Below are positions 34,395 through 44,800 of a stretch of 64,000 bases of DNA, in pieces. Both the position numbers and the translations under genes were made by a program. Numbering within the stretch: position 1 is the stretch's first letter; each line of letters opens with the position of its first letter. The DNA is from Phragmites australis (lineage: Eukaryota; Streptophyta; Magnoliopsida; Poales; Poaceae). The notes under the pieces are model-generated. The model had not been told where the DNA came from, did no database searches, and was given only the letters and a program-made list of their open reading frames with translations. Location: NCBI RefSeq assembly GCF_958298935.1, contig NC_084924.1:16961819-17025818 (forward strand), in the 5' to 3' direction.

Positions 34395-34610
34395 AACATG
34401 ACCCGGAAAACACAGTCCCCCTGACTTTGAAGCCATAGGTACCTTCGGCAGAACCGCATGTGAAGCGCCATCTGGAAAACACCGTCTGCCTCGACTTTGA
34501 AGCCGTAGGGACCTTCGGTAGAACAGTACGCAAAGCGCCAAGTGGAAAATGTTGTTCCCCTGACTTTGAAGCCGTAGGGACCTTCGGCAGAATCGTAAAT
34601 GCAAAGGCAC
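34395..34610 (+). repeat. Three tandem copies of a 70-bp repeat
   Basis: GACTTTGAAGCC(A/G)TAGG.ACCTTCGG recurs at 34423, 34493 and 34562 (periods 70 and 69), each preceded by a GGAAAAC.. segment and followed by CAGAA...CAAAGCGCC-like sequence. It lies in the non-coding part of the Tat-like element. Confidence 0.85.
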
Positions 34611-34732
34611 AATTTTCGGTGATGGTTATCCAAGCTTCAACCTTTATTTTGCTGAATTTTTGTGTTTTGTACGTTGTCCGTGTTTCGAGATTAATGTTAG
34701 GTATTCTGTGTCTTCAGCGCAGAGCAAGCTTT

Positions 34733-35150
34733 CTTAGCCCCCGACTTAGTCGAGGGGTGCGCAACCTTCTTTCAAAGCCGAGCAGCACTTTGGCTTTCTT
34801 TTTTTTCTCCCGAAAGTATGTTTTTCCTTCGATGTAGAGGTAGGCACTCTTAGCCCCCGATTTTTAGTCGAGAGGTGCACCGTCTTCTTTTAGGTTGAGC
34901 AGCACTTCGCCTCCTTTTTTTTCTCCCGAAGGTATGTTTTGCCTTCGGTGTGGGGGCAAGCACTCTTAGCCCCCGACTTTTAGTCGAGAGGCGCGTTGCT
35001 TTCTTTTAGGTCGAGCAGTACTTCGGCTCTTTTTTTCCTCCCGAAGGTACATTTTGCCTTCAGTACGGGGGTAGGAACTCTTAGCCCCCGACTTTTAGTC
35101 AAGAGGTGTGCTGCCTTCTTTTAGGTTGAGCAGCATTTCGGCTCTTTTTT
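34733..35150 (+). repeat. Four tandem copies of a 116-bp repeat
   Basis: CTTAGCCCCCGA starts copies at 34733, 34849, 34965 and 35080 (periods 116, 116, 115). Each copy holds TTTAGTCGAGAGG, TTCTTTTAGGTTGAGCAGCA, a T-rich run and CTCCCGAAGGTA. The Tat-like sequence ends after the fourth copy. Confidence 0.92.
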
Positions 35151-36618
35151 TGAGCAATACACAGATTCATGCAGCCAGGACACGATTTGATTGAATTAGA
35201 AAAGTCCCAGGAAGATTTGCCTCATCGGATAATTCGGTGTAGAGAAATTTGTACTCACTGGAGCATTGTGTCCAGAGGCTGATAGCCTCACTTGATATCT
35301 AGTGAATAGGACATAAACTTACCAGAGTATTTCTAACAATGGAAGAGAAGGTTGAGGATCACACTGGATAGTCTGGTGATCTGCACTGGGTAATAGCAGA
35401 GTATTTCTTGTAGAGAAGAATGCAAGTGTAGAAGGCTGAAGATCAACCCACCGGATGGTTCGATACTCTATGTGGTGAACTCATCGGAGCATTTTCAGGG
35501 AAAAGAAGAGAAGGTTTAAATCACCAGATGGCCCTGTGCGAATGGAATGACTACCAGATGAATGCACTAGAACATTTTACACAGAGAGACTGCAAAGGCT
35601 CGGATGGCTCAAGATAACTCATCGGAAGGTCTGGTGATGGATTTGAAGGTACACCAAAGTGTCCAGTGTTCACAGAGGTATTGAGTGGAATTCCAACGGC
35701 TAATGTCTGAGGTTGTACTCACCGGATGATCCGATGTTAGTACTACTATTTTCATTGGATTATCTGGTGTTAACAGCTTTTCTGAGCTGTTGAAAAAATG
35801 GCTAGTTAGTGGGTTTGAGGCTATAAATACCCCTCCACTCAATCATTTGAAGGCGTGCCATGCTGCTGGAGTCCAGGGAATCTCATAGACACTTAAGACA
35901 TCCAAGCCACCAAAGTGCTTAAAGTAATCATCTAAGGTGATTAAGTACAAGATTAGAGAGTGTTCAATGCTTATAGGCCTAGAGTGAGTTATAGTAAGGT
36001 GCTGCAGCTTGAAGAAAGGATCAAGGAATGATCCTAGCTTGTACCAAGTAGTATGCCGATGTCTTGGAGTCTTGGTGACTCACCGGCAATTTGAGTCAGG
36101 GTTGCTCAACCTTGTTGACCCTCCGACTTGGTGTGGAGCGGCGGCAAGACACATGTACAGGGATGCGAAGATCCTTACCTTGGTGGCTCAAGCTCTGAAA
36201 TGATCACGGCGGCAAATGACCGGAAGAGAGGCTAGTGGTGAGACCTTGCCTTAGTGGCTTGTTGGCTCATCCGACTTGAGACTTTGCCTTGGTGGCTTGG
36301 TGGCTCAAAAGTCATGACCGGGTGCCAACCAGAAACATATCCTTTATGCAGCTCCAACAGAGACTAGGGGTGGCATTCATGCCATCGATATCATGGGATA
36401 AAAATTCCTTGTGCCAAGTTTATCTCTACCTTAATTACGTTTTCGAATTTACATATTTGCAATTTATCTTGCTAGAGTAGGTTGCAATCCTCTTGAACGT
36501 TAGAGTGGACACACTAGATAAATCTAGAGTACATTTGGATAGAAATTGAATTAGATCTATCTTACGAAGTTTTTGGAGCTATTAGTTTCTAAGTGTCCTA
36601 ATTCACCCCCCTTTTAGG
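35151..36618 (+). repeat. Copia-type LTR (SIRE/Maximus-like), boundaries approximate
   Basis: Filled with variants of CACCGGATGATCCG/CATCGGA..GGTCTGGTG and with a TATA box GGCTATAAATACCCC at 35819. It ends in CTAATTCACCCCCCTTTTAGG, a 3' end I associate with grass SIRE/Maximus Copia LTRs. Internal element sequence does not follow; instead the minus-strand Copia pol begins at 36622. No partner LTR is visible. The family call is from memory of the motif. Confidence 0.5.
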
Positions 36619-36621
36619 ACA

Positions 36622-37200
36622 TCACCGTTCCTCAACCTCATTAACCATATAAAGGTTTGTTCCAAATATCAGTATGTCATCAATATACAAGCACAATATA
36701 ACTCCCTCACCCTCACCATGATGATAGTACACACAGTTATTTTTCTCGTTGATCGAATAGCCTACAGATGTTATAGTTCTATCAAACTTCTCATGCCATT
36801 GCTTAGGCGCTTGTTTAAGACCATACAAGGACTTAAACAACTTAAACACCATGCCTTCTTGACCTTTTACTACAAACCCATCAGGCCATTCTATATAAAT
36901 GTTCTCGTCCAACTCTCCATTAAGGAAAGCTATCTTAACAAACATCTGATGAACGATAAGACCATGTGAGACACCTAAGGAAAGTAGTACTCAGATAGTA
37001 GTCAATCTCGCAACAGGTGAATAAGTGTCAAAGAAGTCTTTGCCTTTCTTTTGCATATAACCCTTGGCCTCAAGCCAAGCTTTGTACTTTTTAATAGTAC
37101 CGTGAGGTCTAAGTTTCTTTTTGAACACCCATTTGTAACCCACAAGTTTGCAACCATATAGTCGTTCTATGACCTCCCAAGTCCCGTTTGCGAGGATGGA
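36622..37200 (-). pseudogene. Copia reverse transcriptase (minus strand), truncated
   Basis: The minus strand encodes VKIAFLNGELDENIYIEWP, GLKQAPKQWHEKFD and LCLYIDDILIFGTNL, the Ty1/Copia RT core with its catalytic YxDD motif. Upstream codons to 37200 are Copia-like but interrupted by stops (for example near 36968). The sequence is cut at 36622, so the RT C-terminus, RNase H and 3' LTR are absent. Confidence 0.88.
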
Positions 37201-38430
37201 ATCTATTTCGCTCTGAACAGCCTCCTTCTAGTAGTCTGTATCTGAAGATGGAAACACTTCTGAAATAGACTTGAGAGTGTCATCCACAAGGTACATAGTG
37301 AAATCATCACTAAAAGACTTTGCAGTCCTTTATCTCTTACTCCTGCTAGGAGCATCACTGTCGTCCTCCTCAGGATCTTGCTCCTGTGTTTATTCAATAA
37401 ACTCAAGAGTTGGAGTAGGTTCAGAAATTATCTCAGAAGATAGTCTAGACATGCTATGTAAATCTTTCATAACAAATATATGCTTATAAAATGTTGCATC
37501 ACGAGACTCCATCATTGTATCGACATGCACGTCAAGTACCTTAGATTTAACCACTAAAAACTTATAAGCAATGCTCCGATGTGCATATCCCAGAAAGACA
37601 CAATCCACTGTTTTAGATCCAAGCTTGCACTTTTTAGTTATTATTACATTGACTTTCACCAAGCATCCCTAAGTGCGCAAATAAAAGAGTGATGGCTTTC
37701 TCCATTCCCATTCTTCGTATGGGGTTTTCTCCTTATCTTTGAGAGGAATTCTATTCATGATATGATATGAAGTCAACAAGGCCTCCTCCCACCATGCCTT
37801 AGATAATCCTGCAGTGTCTAACATGGCATTAACCAAGTCAGTCAATGTATGGTTCTTCCTTTCAGTAACCCCGTTTGATTAGGGTGAATAGGGAGGCGTT
37901 CTCTCATGAATAATCTCATGTTTATCATAGAATAAGTCGAAATCACTAGAGAAATACTCTCCACCATGATCCGACCTAATTCATTTGATCTTTCTCTCTA
38001 GTTGATTCTCAACTTCTACCTTATAGATTTTAAAGTGATCTAGAGCCTCATCTTTCATTTTTAACAAATAAACATAGCAGTATCTAGTCGCATCATCAAT
38101 CAAAGTTATAAAATATCTTTTTCCACCCTTCATCAACACACTATTCATTTCACATAGATATGAATGTATGAGTTCTAGAGGTACCAAATTTCTCTCCTCG
38201 ACTATCTTGTGGGGTTGTTTTGATTGCGCACAACTATGACACATAGAACCTTTAACCATAGAAAAATTTGGAATTAAACTCATGCTAAAAAGTCGAGTCA
38301 TAGAACCAAAATTCAAATGACATAACCGTGAATGCCAAACACTAGCATCATCATTAACATTGCCACAAATATGGTTCACAGACTTTTTGCTGAAATCAGA
38401 AAGGAAAAAATAGAACAAGCCTCCGCACAC
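37201..38430 (-). pseudogene. Copia GAG-pre-integrase and integrase (minus strand)
   Basis: The zinc-binding HHCC region reads WHSRLCHLNFGSM ... CHSCAQSKQPHK (38220-38340). It is followed by integrase-core sequence, YFITLIDDATRYCYVYLLK, with the first catalytic Asp. Further left, GSKTVDCVFLGYAHRSIAYK (37540-37620) is the conserved C-terminal integrase region. Frames are broken at several points, including near 37980 and 37390. The protein would insert Copia cDNA; this copy cannot. Confidence 0.85.
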
Positions 38431-38448
38431 ATAACATTTACCAATAAA

Positions 38449-38800
38449 TTATCCATACTTTGACACTACTACTTTATTGAACTCGAACACCACCTTAAAT
38501 CCGTCTCTACAGAGAAGGGAGCTGCTAACTAGATACTTGTTCATTGTAGGGACATGCTGAACGTTCCTTAGCTGTACCATCTTTCCCGAAGTAAACTTCA
38601 GATCTACCATGACAACACCACGAATAGAAGCATGTGACCCATTCCCCATTAGGATGAAAGAATCATAGGTGACCTGATAAGAAGATAACATTAAAATATC
38701 AGCACACACATGAAAATTGGCCCCTGTATCAATCCATCAATTAGTAGATTGAAATACTGAAAACACTAAAGGTAAATTTCCATACTCTGCAGCTCTGTTT
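38449..38800 (-). pseudogene. Copia aspartic protease (minus strand)
   Basis: The sequence HVCADILMLSSYQVTYDS, MGNGSHASIRGVV and QHVPTMNKYLVSSSLLCRDGF is typical of the Copia protease region. Just upstream (about 38735) the Asp-containing motif lies in a damaged stretch with a stop, so the catalytic site is not clearly preserved. Confidence 0.75.
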
Positions 38801-39563
38801 CCAGCTTCGCCAATGGTCACCACATTAGCAGTCTTTGAGTTCTACTTTTGTGGAGCCTTTCTTCCCTTGTGGTCTAGACAATCCTTGACGAAATGCCCAA
38901 TCTCACCGCACACAAAGCAATGCAGTTTTGTTGTTTTCATCATCTTCTTCTTGAAGGTGGTAGTTTTATTTGACTTATTATCTTCCCCTTTGTTCTTGTT
39001 GTGGAAGGGCTTTTGCATTATATTGGCGCTAGTCTGTTATTCTCCTCCTTTTAGACTCACATCCTTAGCCTAAGCTTTCTCCTCAATATCAAGAGACGCG
39101 ATCAAACTCTCAACAATAATCTCTTATCTCTTGTGCTTTAGAACTGTGGCCAAGTTTCTCCAAGAAGGAGGTAACTTGGTAACGATGCCTCCAGCCACAA
39201 TCTGAGGAGTTCGAGTTGCTCCATGATATACAGTTCACTTCCTGCATCTGACGCACCGATTTTAGCATTTAGTGTATTTTGCAGCTCCTTCGCGCTTTGT
39301 ATGTGCATGTACACATCATAATGACGGTCACCAAGAACACTAAGAATGCATCCTACAAAGAGTGTATTGGCATATGTGAATGCCTTTTCCTACTCAGCAG
39401 TAAGGATTCCTTCCGGGTTGCCATTAATCACCCAGTAGACATTCATAGCCATCAACCACAGAGTGACCTTGACTTACCATCTCTTAAAGTGCACACACAA
39501 AACTTATCTGGCCTCAGTGCATCTACAAATCCAACTATTGATAAACCTAAGTGCCTACAATAA
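38801..39563 (-). pseudogene. Copia gag (minus strand)
   Basis: It contains a zinc knuckle CFVCGEIGHFVKDC (about 38870-38925) and, nearer the 5' end, GCILSVLGDRHYDVYMH and SAKELQNTLNAKIGASDAGSEL, the conserved gag core. Several in-frame stops. Gag begins within a few tens of bases of the LTR at 39575. Confidence 0.8.
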
Positions 39564-39574
39564 AGTTTTTGAAT

Positions 39575-40333
39575 TGTTGGAATATAAGGCACTTTTAGGT
39601 TTAATTTAATCCATAAATAATTTATGAGACTAAATTGATAAACTAACATGTTTATATTATCAGAGGTTAATCTAGACGTGTGTATGAAAGCACTACATAT
39701 GCCTAGATCTACTATACTCAAAATTATAAACCGTAGGAAATAAAGTATGAGTAACATGATTTTTACATACTGGTCATACACTGTGGAGGTTCATGAAGAT
39801 GGTGGTTGCACCATGTTGACGGCACAATCGATCATGCTGATGACACGCCGAATTTGTTGATGGTGACACTAGGCGACGCCCAAGCGACTAGGAAGACGAG
39901 CCATGGTGAAGAACTTGAGTAGTCACGCGGAGCGCTTTCTAAAAACCTTATTCGCCCACTCCCGGTGCAAGACCTCAAGAGCTAGGATTTTAAAGATCTG
40001 CTCTCCCGTTTGCCATGCATGCCAACGCCGGGATGAAATAGACTACAACGGCAGCGCAAGAAAAAGAGAAATAACCAAAAAAAACTCTAACTCTTATATA
40101 GACCCACTTAATTAGAGGGTTCTTAATTTCAGAGCTACTCTCGATTAGCAGATTTTATACCCAATGATATGGGTGTCCTTGCATATATATAGGGAGAAAA
40201 CCTTCCACCTCTACCTTAATTAGCAATATGATACTAATAGAGGGTATACCTTTACATGGTTCACGTCTTCACAATATGAGCATTTAAGATTTATTAGTAA
40301 TTATTACATAGGTTGGCTCTAATAATTCTAACA
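39575..40333 (-). repeat. 5' LTR of the minus-strand Copia element (759 bp)
   Basis: Plus-strand ends are TGTTGGAATATAAGG and AATTCTAACA, that is TG...CA. On the minus strand it starts TGTTAGAATTATTAGAGCC and ends CCTTATATTCCAACA, immediately before gag. The expected tRNA-Met primer site is not recognisable after the LTR (ATTCAAAAACTT instead), so it has decayed or been replaced. The matching 3' LTR is missing. Confidence 0.75.
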
Positions 40334-40576
40334 TTCACCAAATTAAACCACTTAAGCTGCACCACAAATTAAATCAAAGGGCAAATAATGCAGTTTATTT
40401 CAGCGGAAAGTCTTGTTTCTGACCGTGCGGACGCTGTCTGGACGATACGCACGCTCCATCTGCCGTCCGATTGGCATCCGTCGTCGGCACGTTCGTGAGA
40501 GGCGTTTGATCCTGCTCGGACATATCGACGCACAGTTAAAACATTGGGAGTTACGCCCGGATATTTCGTCGTCTGC

Positions 40577-41135
40577 TTTCTCTCTCTAGGTTTATCTCTC
40601 TGGCTCTCTCTCACTCGCGGGCGATTTCCCTTCCCCCTCCTCAAATCGATTGTCTATGGTTCGGTTTGAGTGTTTGATCTAGTGCGAGAAGTCAGAATCG
40701 GAAGCGGGGGAAGGTCACACGGGAAGGTGAGATCGATTTCCAGTCGATTTCGTGCCCATCAATCAAAATCAGATTTGGGATTTTTTTGGATGGTTTTTGA
40801 GTGTTTGTGCCTTTGATTTTCAGCGGATTGGAAGCGGGGGGATCTTCGCGCACGAAGTTGAGCTGGTTTGTTTCGTCACGCGCCTCTATCAGGTTCGTGT
40901 TTCTGTTTCTCTCTCTAGCTCTCTCTCACTCCCAGGCGATTTTGCTTCCCTTCCCCAAATCGTTTTAATAGTGTCTGTTATTTGGTGTTTGATGTAGTTG
41001 GAGTAGTCGAAATCGGAAGTGGGGGAAGGGCACACAGGAAGGTGAGATGTCGCACTGTGATTCTTGTCGATTTAGTTCTCTTCACTCGAAATCGGATGTG
41101 AGATTTTTTTTGGGTGGTTTTTGAGTGTTGGACGC
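40577..41135 (+). repeat. Duplicated GC-rich leader of the MULE Ulp1 gene
   Basis: Two imperfect copies, about 40577-40815 and 40905-41135. Each has TTTCTCTCTCTAG, a GGCGATTT.CCTTCCCC block, TCGGAAG.GGGGGAAGG.CACAC.GGAAGGTGAG and GG.TGGTTTTTGAGTGTT in the same order. Offset about 320 bp. It lies between the left end of the MULE and the first coding exon and could include two alternative promoters or first exons. Confidence 0.7.
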
Positions 41136-41893
41136 GGCTAACAAGTCTTTCTGTTGAGTGTTTGTTCTTTTTTTTTGGCATAGATGGGGGTTTTTGATTT
41201 AGCTCTGACAACGGACATACCTTGTGCCCATCGATTGTATTGAGCAAGCTTTTGTGTTCATCGAGCGACCGTATTGAGATATGTAACATGCCTATCATTG
41301 CTAGTTTTGTTGTTTGTTTTTGTTTATTTCCATTTCTTGCCCACTCTTCTGTTACTGGTTTTGTTTTGCATGTCATGCAAGTTTGTGAAGAAAATCGATA
41401 GATTGATTAGGAGATGCTGTAAACAGTAGTATTACTGCAGTTCATCAATAGATTAGCTTTTGTGTTATGGGTACACTTTTTTTTGTGCAAGTGCAAACAG
41501 TAGTATTGCTGCAGTTATCGAAAAATGTTTCCATACCAGTTTATTCTTGGGCAAAATTTTATGATCAACTTGTTAGGCATTGAACATTTGATATATGATG
41601 TATGCTAGTTTTTGGGCATTTGAGCTATCTATTTTTTTCTTGTTTTATTTTTTTGTTGGGCTGAACATATAGTTTGTTCAGAAATAGGGCTAATAAAAGT
41701 TAGTTAGTTCAGCATAGTAACCTCAATGTGGCAAAGAGTAATGCTTGCTTTTGGAAATATTTCACCATGGCAGGATACTAGGATTACTTAGTTTTTAGTG
41801 TGTATACTTTTTTAAAGATAGATAGATCAGATGCATGCAGCCAATCACAAGCTTATGTGTTGTCATTGTGTTATTAGGTAATGGCAAAGATAA
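41136..41893 (+). other. Leader/intron region before the first coding exon of the Ulp1 gene
   Basis: AT-rich with T-rich tracts; no coding sequence. Includes the ATCGATAGATTGATTAGGAG repeat at 41394 that recurs at 46565. Confidence 0.45.
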
Positions 41894-44800
41894 ATGGGAA
41901 GAAAAAGGATATCTTCTTCGCGTAGCAATCATGTTGGGAAGCGCAACTATGGGGTATGTACAGCTAACTTTTTTTTGATTTTTTAATGATATTTTCCTTT
42001 TTTTAGGATTTTGTGTAAATATGATAAGCAAGTTTTATCAAATACAAAAGCAACTGGTTTAAAACCATGATGCAGTTTTGTTCATCGATTATTGCATTTG
42101 TGCATCCAATTCTCTACTGTCCCATATGTGTCTTATGATCAGTAAATCAGTACTTGCTGGGGGTTTCATCCTCCTTTGGTGTTTGATTGTTTATTTCAGT
42201 GTCTCATATGCATCCATGTTGATCGTTTTAGAATTAACATAAACTTTTCGCTAGGAATTTTTATCATAAACTAGAACTTTTTGGCTATTTTTCATCATAA
42301 ATATGTGTATGCCCTTTGCATTTTGTGCATATGCAGTAGGGATGCAGTAGGGATAGAGCACATTTTTTGTTTATGCTTATGAGCACTCATTTGTGCATGC
42401 TTTTGTTATCCAAAAAATGTAGGCCAGGTGATTACTAGGGATAGAGCACCTTTTTTTCTCTTTGTTGATCACTCACCTTTTTTCTTTTTTTGGTGAGCAG
42501 CAGGGATGAGGCTAATAAAAGTAGTTTTGAATACCTTGTTCAGTGTGTATTTTTCTGAAAATATGAAAGCAAGTTATATGAATATGGAAGCAGTTCTTTC
42601 ATAATCATTATGCAGTTTTTTAATCATCCATTATGCAACTTTTACTTACCAAGCACTGTTGCATGCACAATGATTATGTAGTTTTTTTACTCATATGGTT
42701 TTATGCATGGCACACTGATTATGCAGTTTAGTAACCAAACCATAGATTTAATTTTTTTTACTCTCTTTTATTTAATACAGGGTGCCAGAAATAGAGCTTC
42801 ACCAGCAAGACTTGTCAAATTGTACAAAACTATGTCACCTGAGCAGCGAAACATGATAGAAGGCATTGGGTTTGGTGGGTTGCTTAACATCGAAACCAAT
42901 GTGTTGCCTGTTGATCTAACAAAGTGGGTGATAAGTACCTTCCAATCTGAAGCAAGTGAACTTGTGATACTTGGGAGAGGGAGGGTGAGTGTTGCAGTAG
43001 AAACAGTTCACAAGATTTTGGGTCTGCCAAGGGGAGGGAATAAGGTGATCTATGACTTCGATGTTGAAGCCATCAATTTCATTCATGAGGAATACCAAAT
43101 TGATGATGGTGTGGCACCTCAGATCAAAACAATTGTGAAAAGACTTCAAGACAATAAGAATGCAGATGAGGATTACCTTAGGTCCTAACTTATATTGGCT
43201 GTGTCCACATTCTTGTGCCCAACCACTTGTTTGTTCATTAGCCCGAAGTGTTATCCTGCCTTGCGTGATTTATCAAAAGTCAAGGAGCTTAATTGGTGTC
43301 AGTTTGTGGTTGATTCATTGAAAACTTCTGTACATGAAATGCAGACCAGGAATTCTGTCAAGGGTTGCCTCTTCTTTCTTGTGGTAAGCTATGCAAGATA
43401 CTATCCTTTACTAATTAGCATTTTTTGGTTCTTTTTCAGCTATAACGTATTGAGGATTTTTTCAGTGTATTTCTTTACTAATTAATTCCTTCACAGACTA
43501 TAGATTTTCCCATTTACTTTCTTTAAACATATATTTAGCCACACATAAGTTGCTAAATAAATAAGTAATGGTGATATGCATGGTCTTGCTGGAGCGCCTT
43601 TTCCATTTTCTAAGCAAGAGTGATTTCCACGTGCTCATTCTTGCTACACTAATATGTGCCTAGTATTTGCACCCTGTTAAGTTCATTGACAGCTACAAGT
43701 AGTATGCTTGTCCTCTTCTGTTGTCTAATTGAGTGGATAGGACCTCTGTTGTTAGTAACTAATCATTTTTCTGTCATATATTAACAACAAGGCAATGTTG
43801 TTTTCTTTTCCTAGAGATGCAGTGGACAAGCTGCTACTGCTGCAAACATTTGTCTCTTTTCCACTGTCAATGTTAAGAAAGGTTGTGATTTTTTTTGTAA
43901 GCAACTCACTGATCATGGTTAAGCAAGTTAGTGATTCATTTTTCCTATGGATCGCTAAATGATGCCCCCTAGGAGTTAGGTCAAAAAGCAGTATTTTTTT
44001 TTGAATCATCACAAGTAATTCTTTTTTTATGCTGAGTCTGCAAACATTGTATAGGAATATATATATATTTTTTATTTTTTGAGCAAGCCAATTTATTCTC
44101 TGCATAATGTAAACCTGTTGTTGACTGAGCAGGTTTAATGAATGTATGTTTTTTCATTCATCTGTGCAGGTATTGTACCTTGACTCATTGGCTGTTCCAA
44201 ATGTTTAAATTCCTGGTGGTCTTCCAAGAGTTGCAGCTTGGAAGAAGGCACTAATTGACAAGGTTATCAAGCTTGATACTAATATAGACGGCACCTTCGG
44301 GAAACTAAAAGTATGTTTGCCTTTTTTTTTTTTTCTGCAAATCAATTTTAACAATAACTTGAGGCTTTTTTTGTTTCAATGGGGGGGGGGGGGGACTGAT
44401 TTTTTGTTCTTGTTCACTATTTATATTTCAGATTAAGCAAGGGGATCACTCTATTGTTCAGGAATCATTACTCGGACAGATGGAAGACATTGAGAGATTT
44501 GTTGCATCAAAGGTCAAACCAAGTCTCTCATCTGAGGTTTGTAAAATATTGTTTTCAAGACTTTCCATTATAGCAGTTTTCCATGGTAGCTACTAGTATT
44601 GTGGCAATTTTCTGTTATCTTGTTTCAGAAGCAATTCATGTACAAATGATAGGTGTGTTTTATTGAATCTGGACTGAATCTGAAATGAGATAAGCATATC
44701 TTATCTTACTTTTTATATTATTCAGCTTTACTTCTTTTTTTATTTAAGTTGCGCAATCTGTTGAAACATTTTCTTTCTTCCTTTTTCAAAAAAAGAGGAT

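Noticed and set aside
29846..40333. Treating the LTRs at 29846 and 39575 as the two ends of one nested Copia element
   Set aside because: They are homologous only over about 145 bp and differ completely beyond, so they are not a pair from one insertion.
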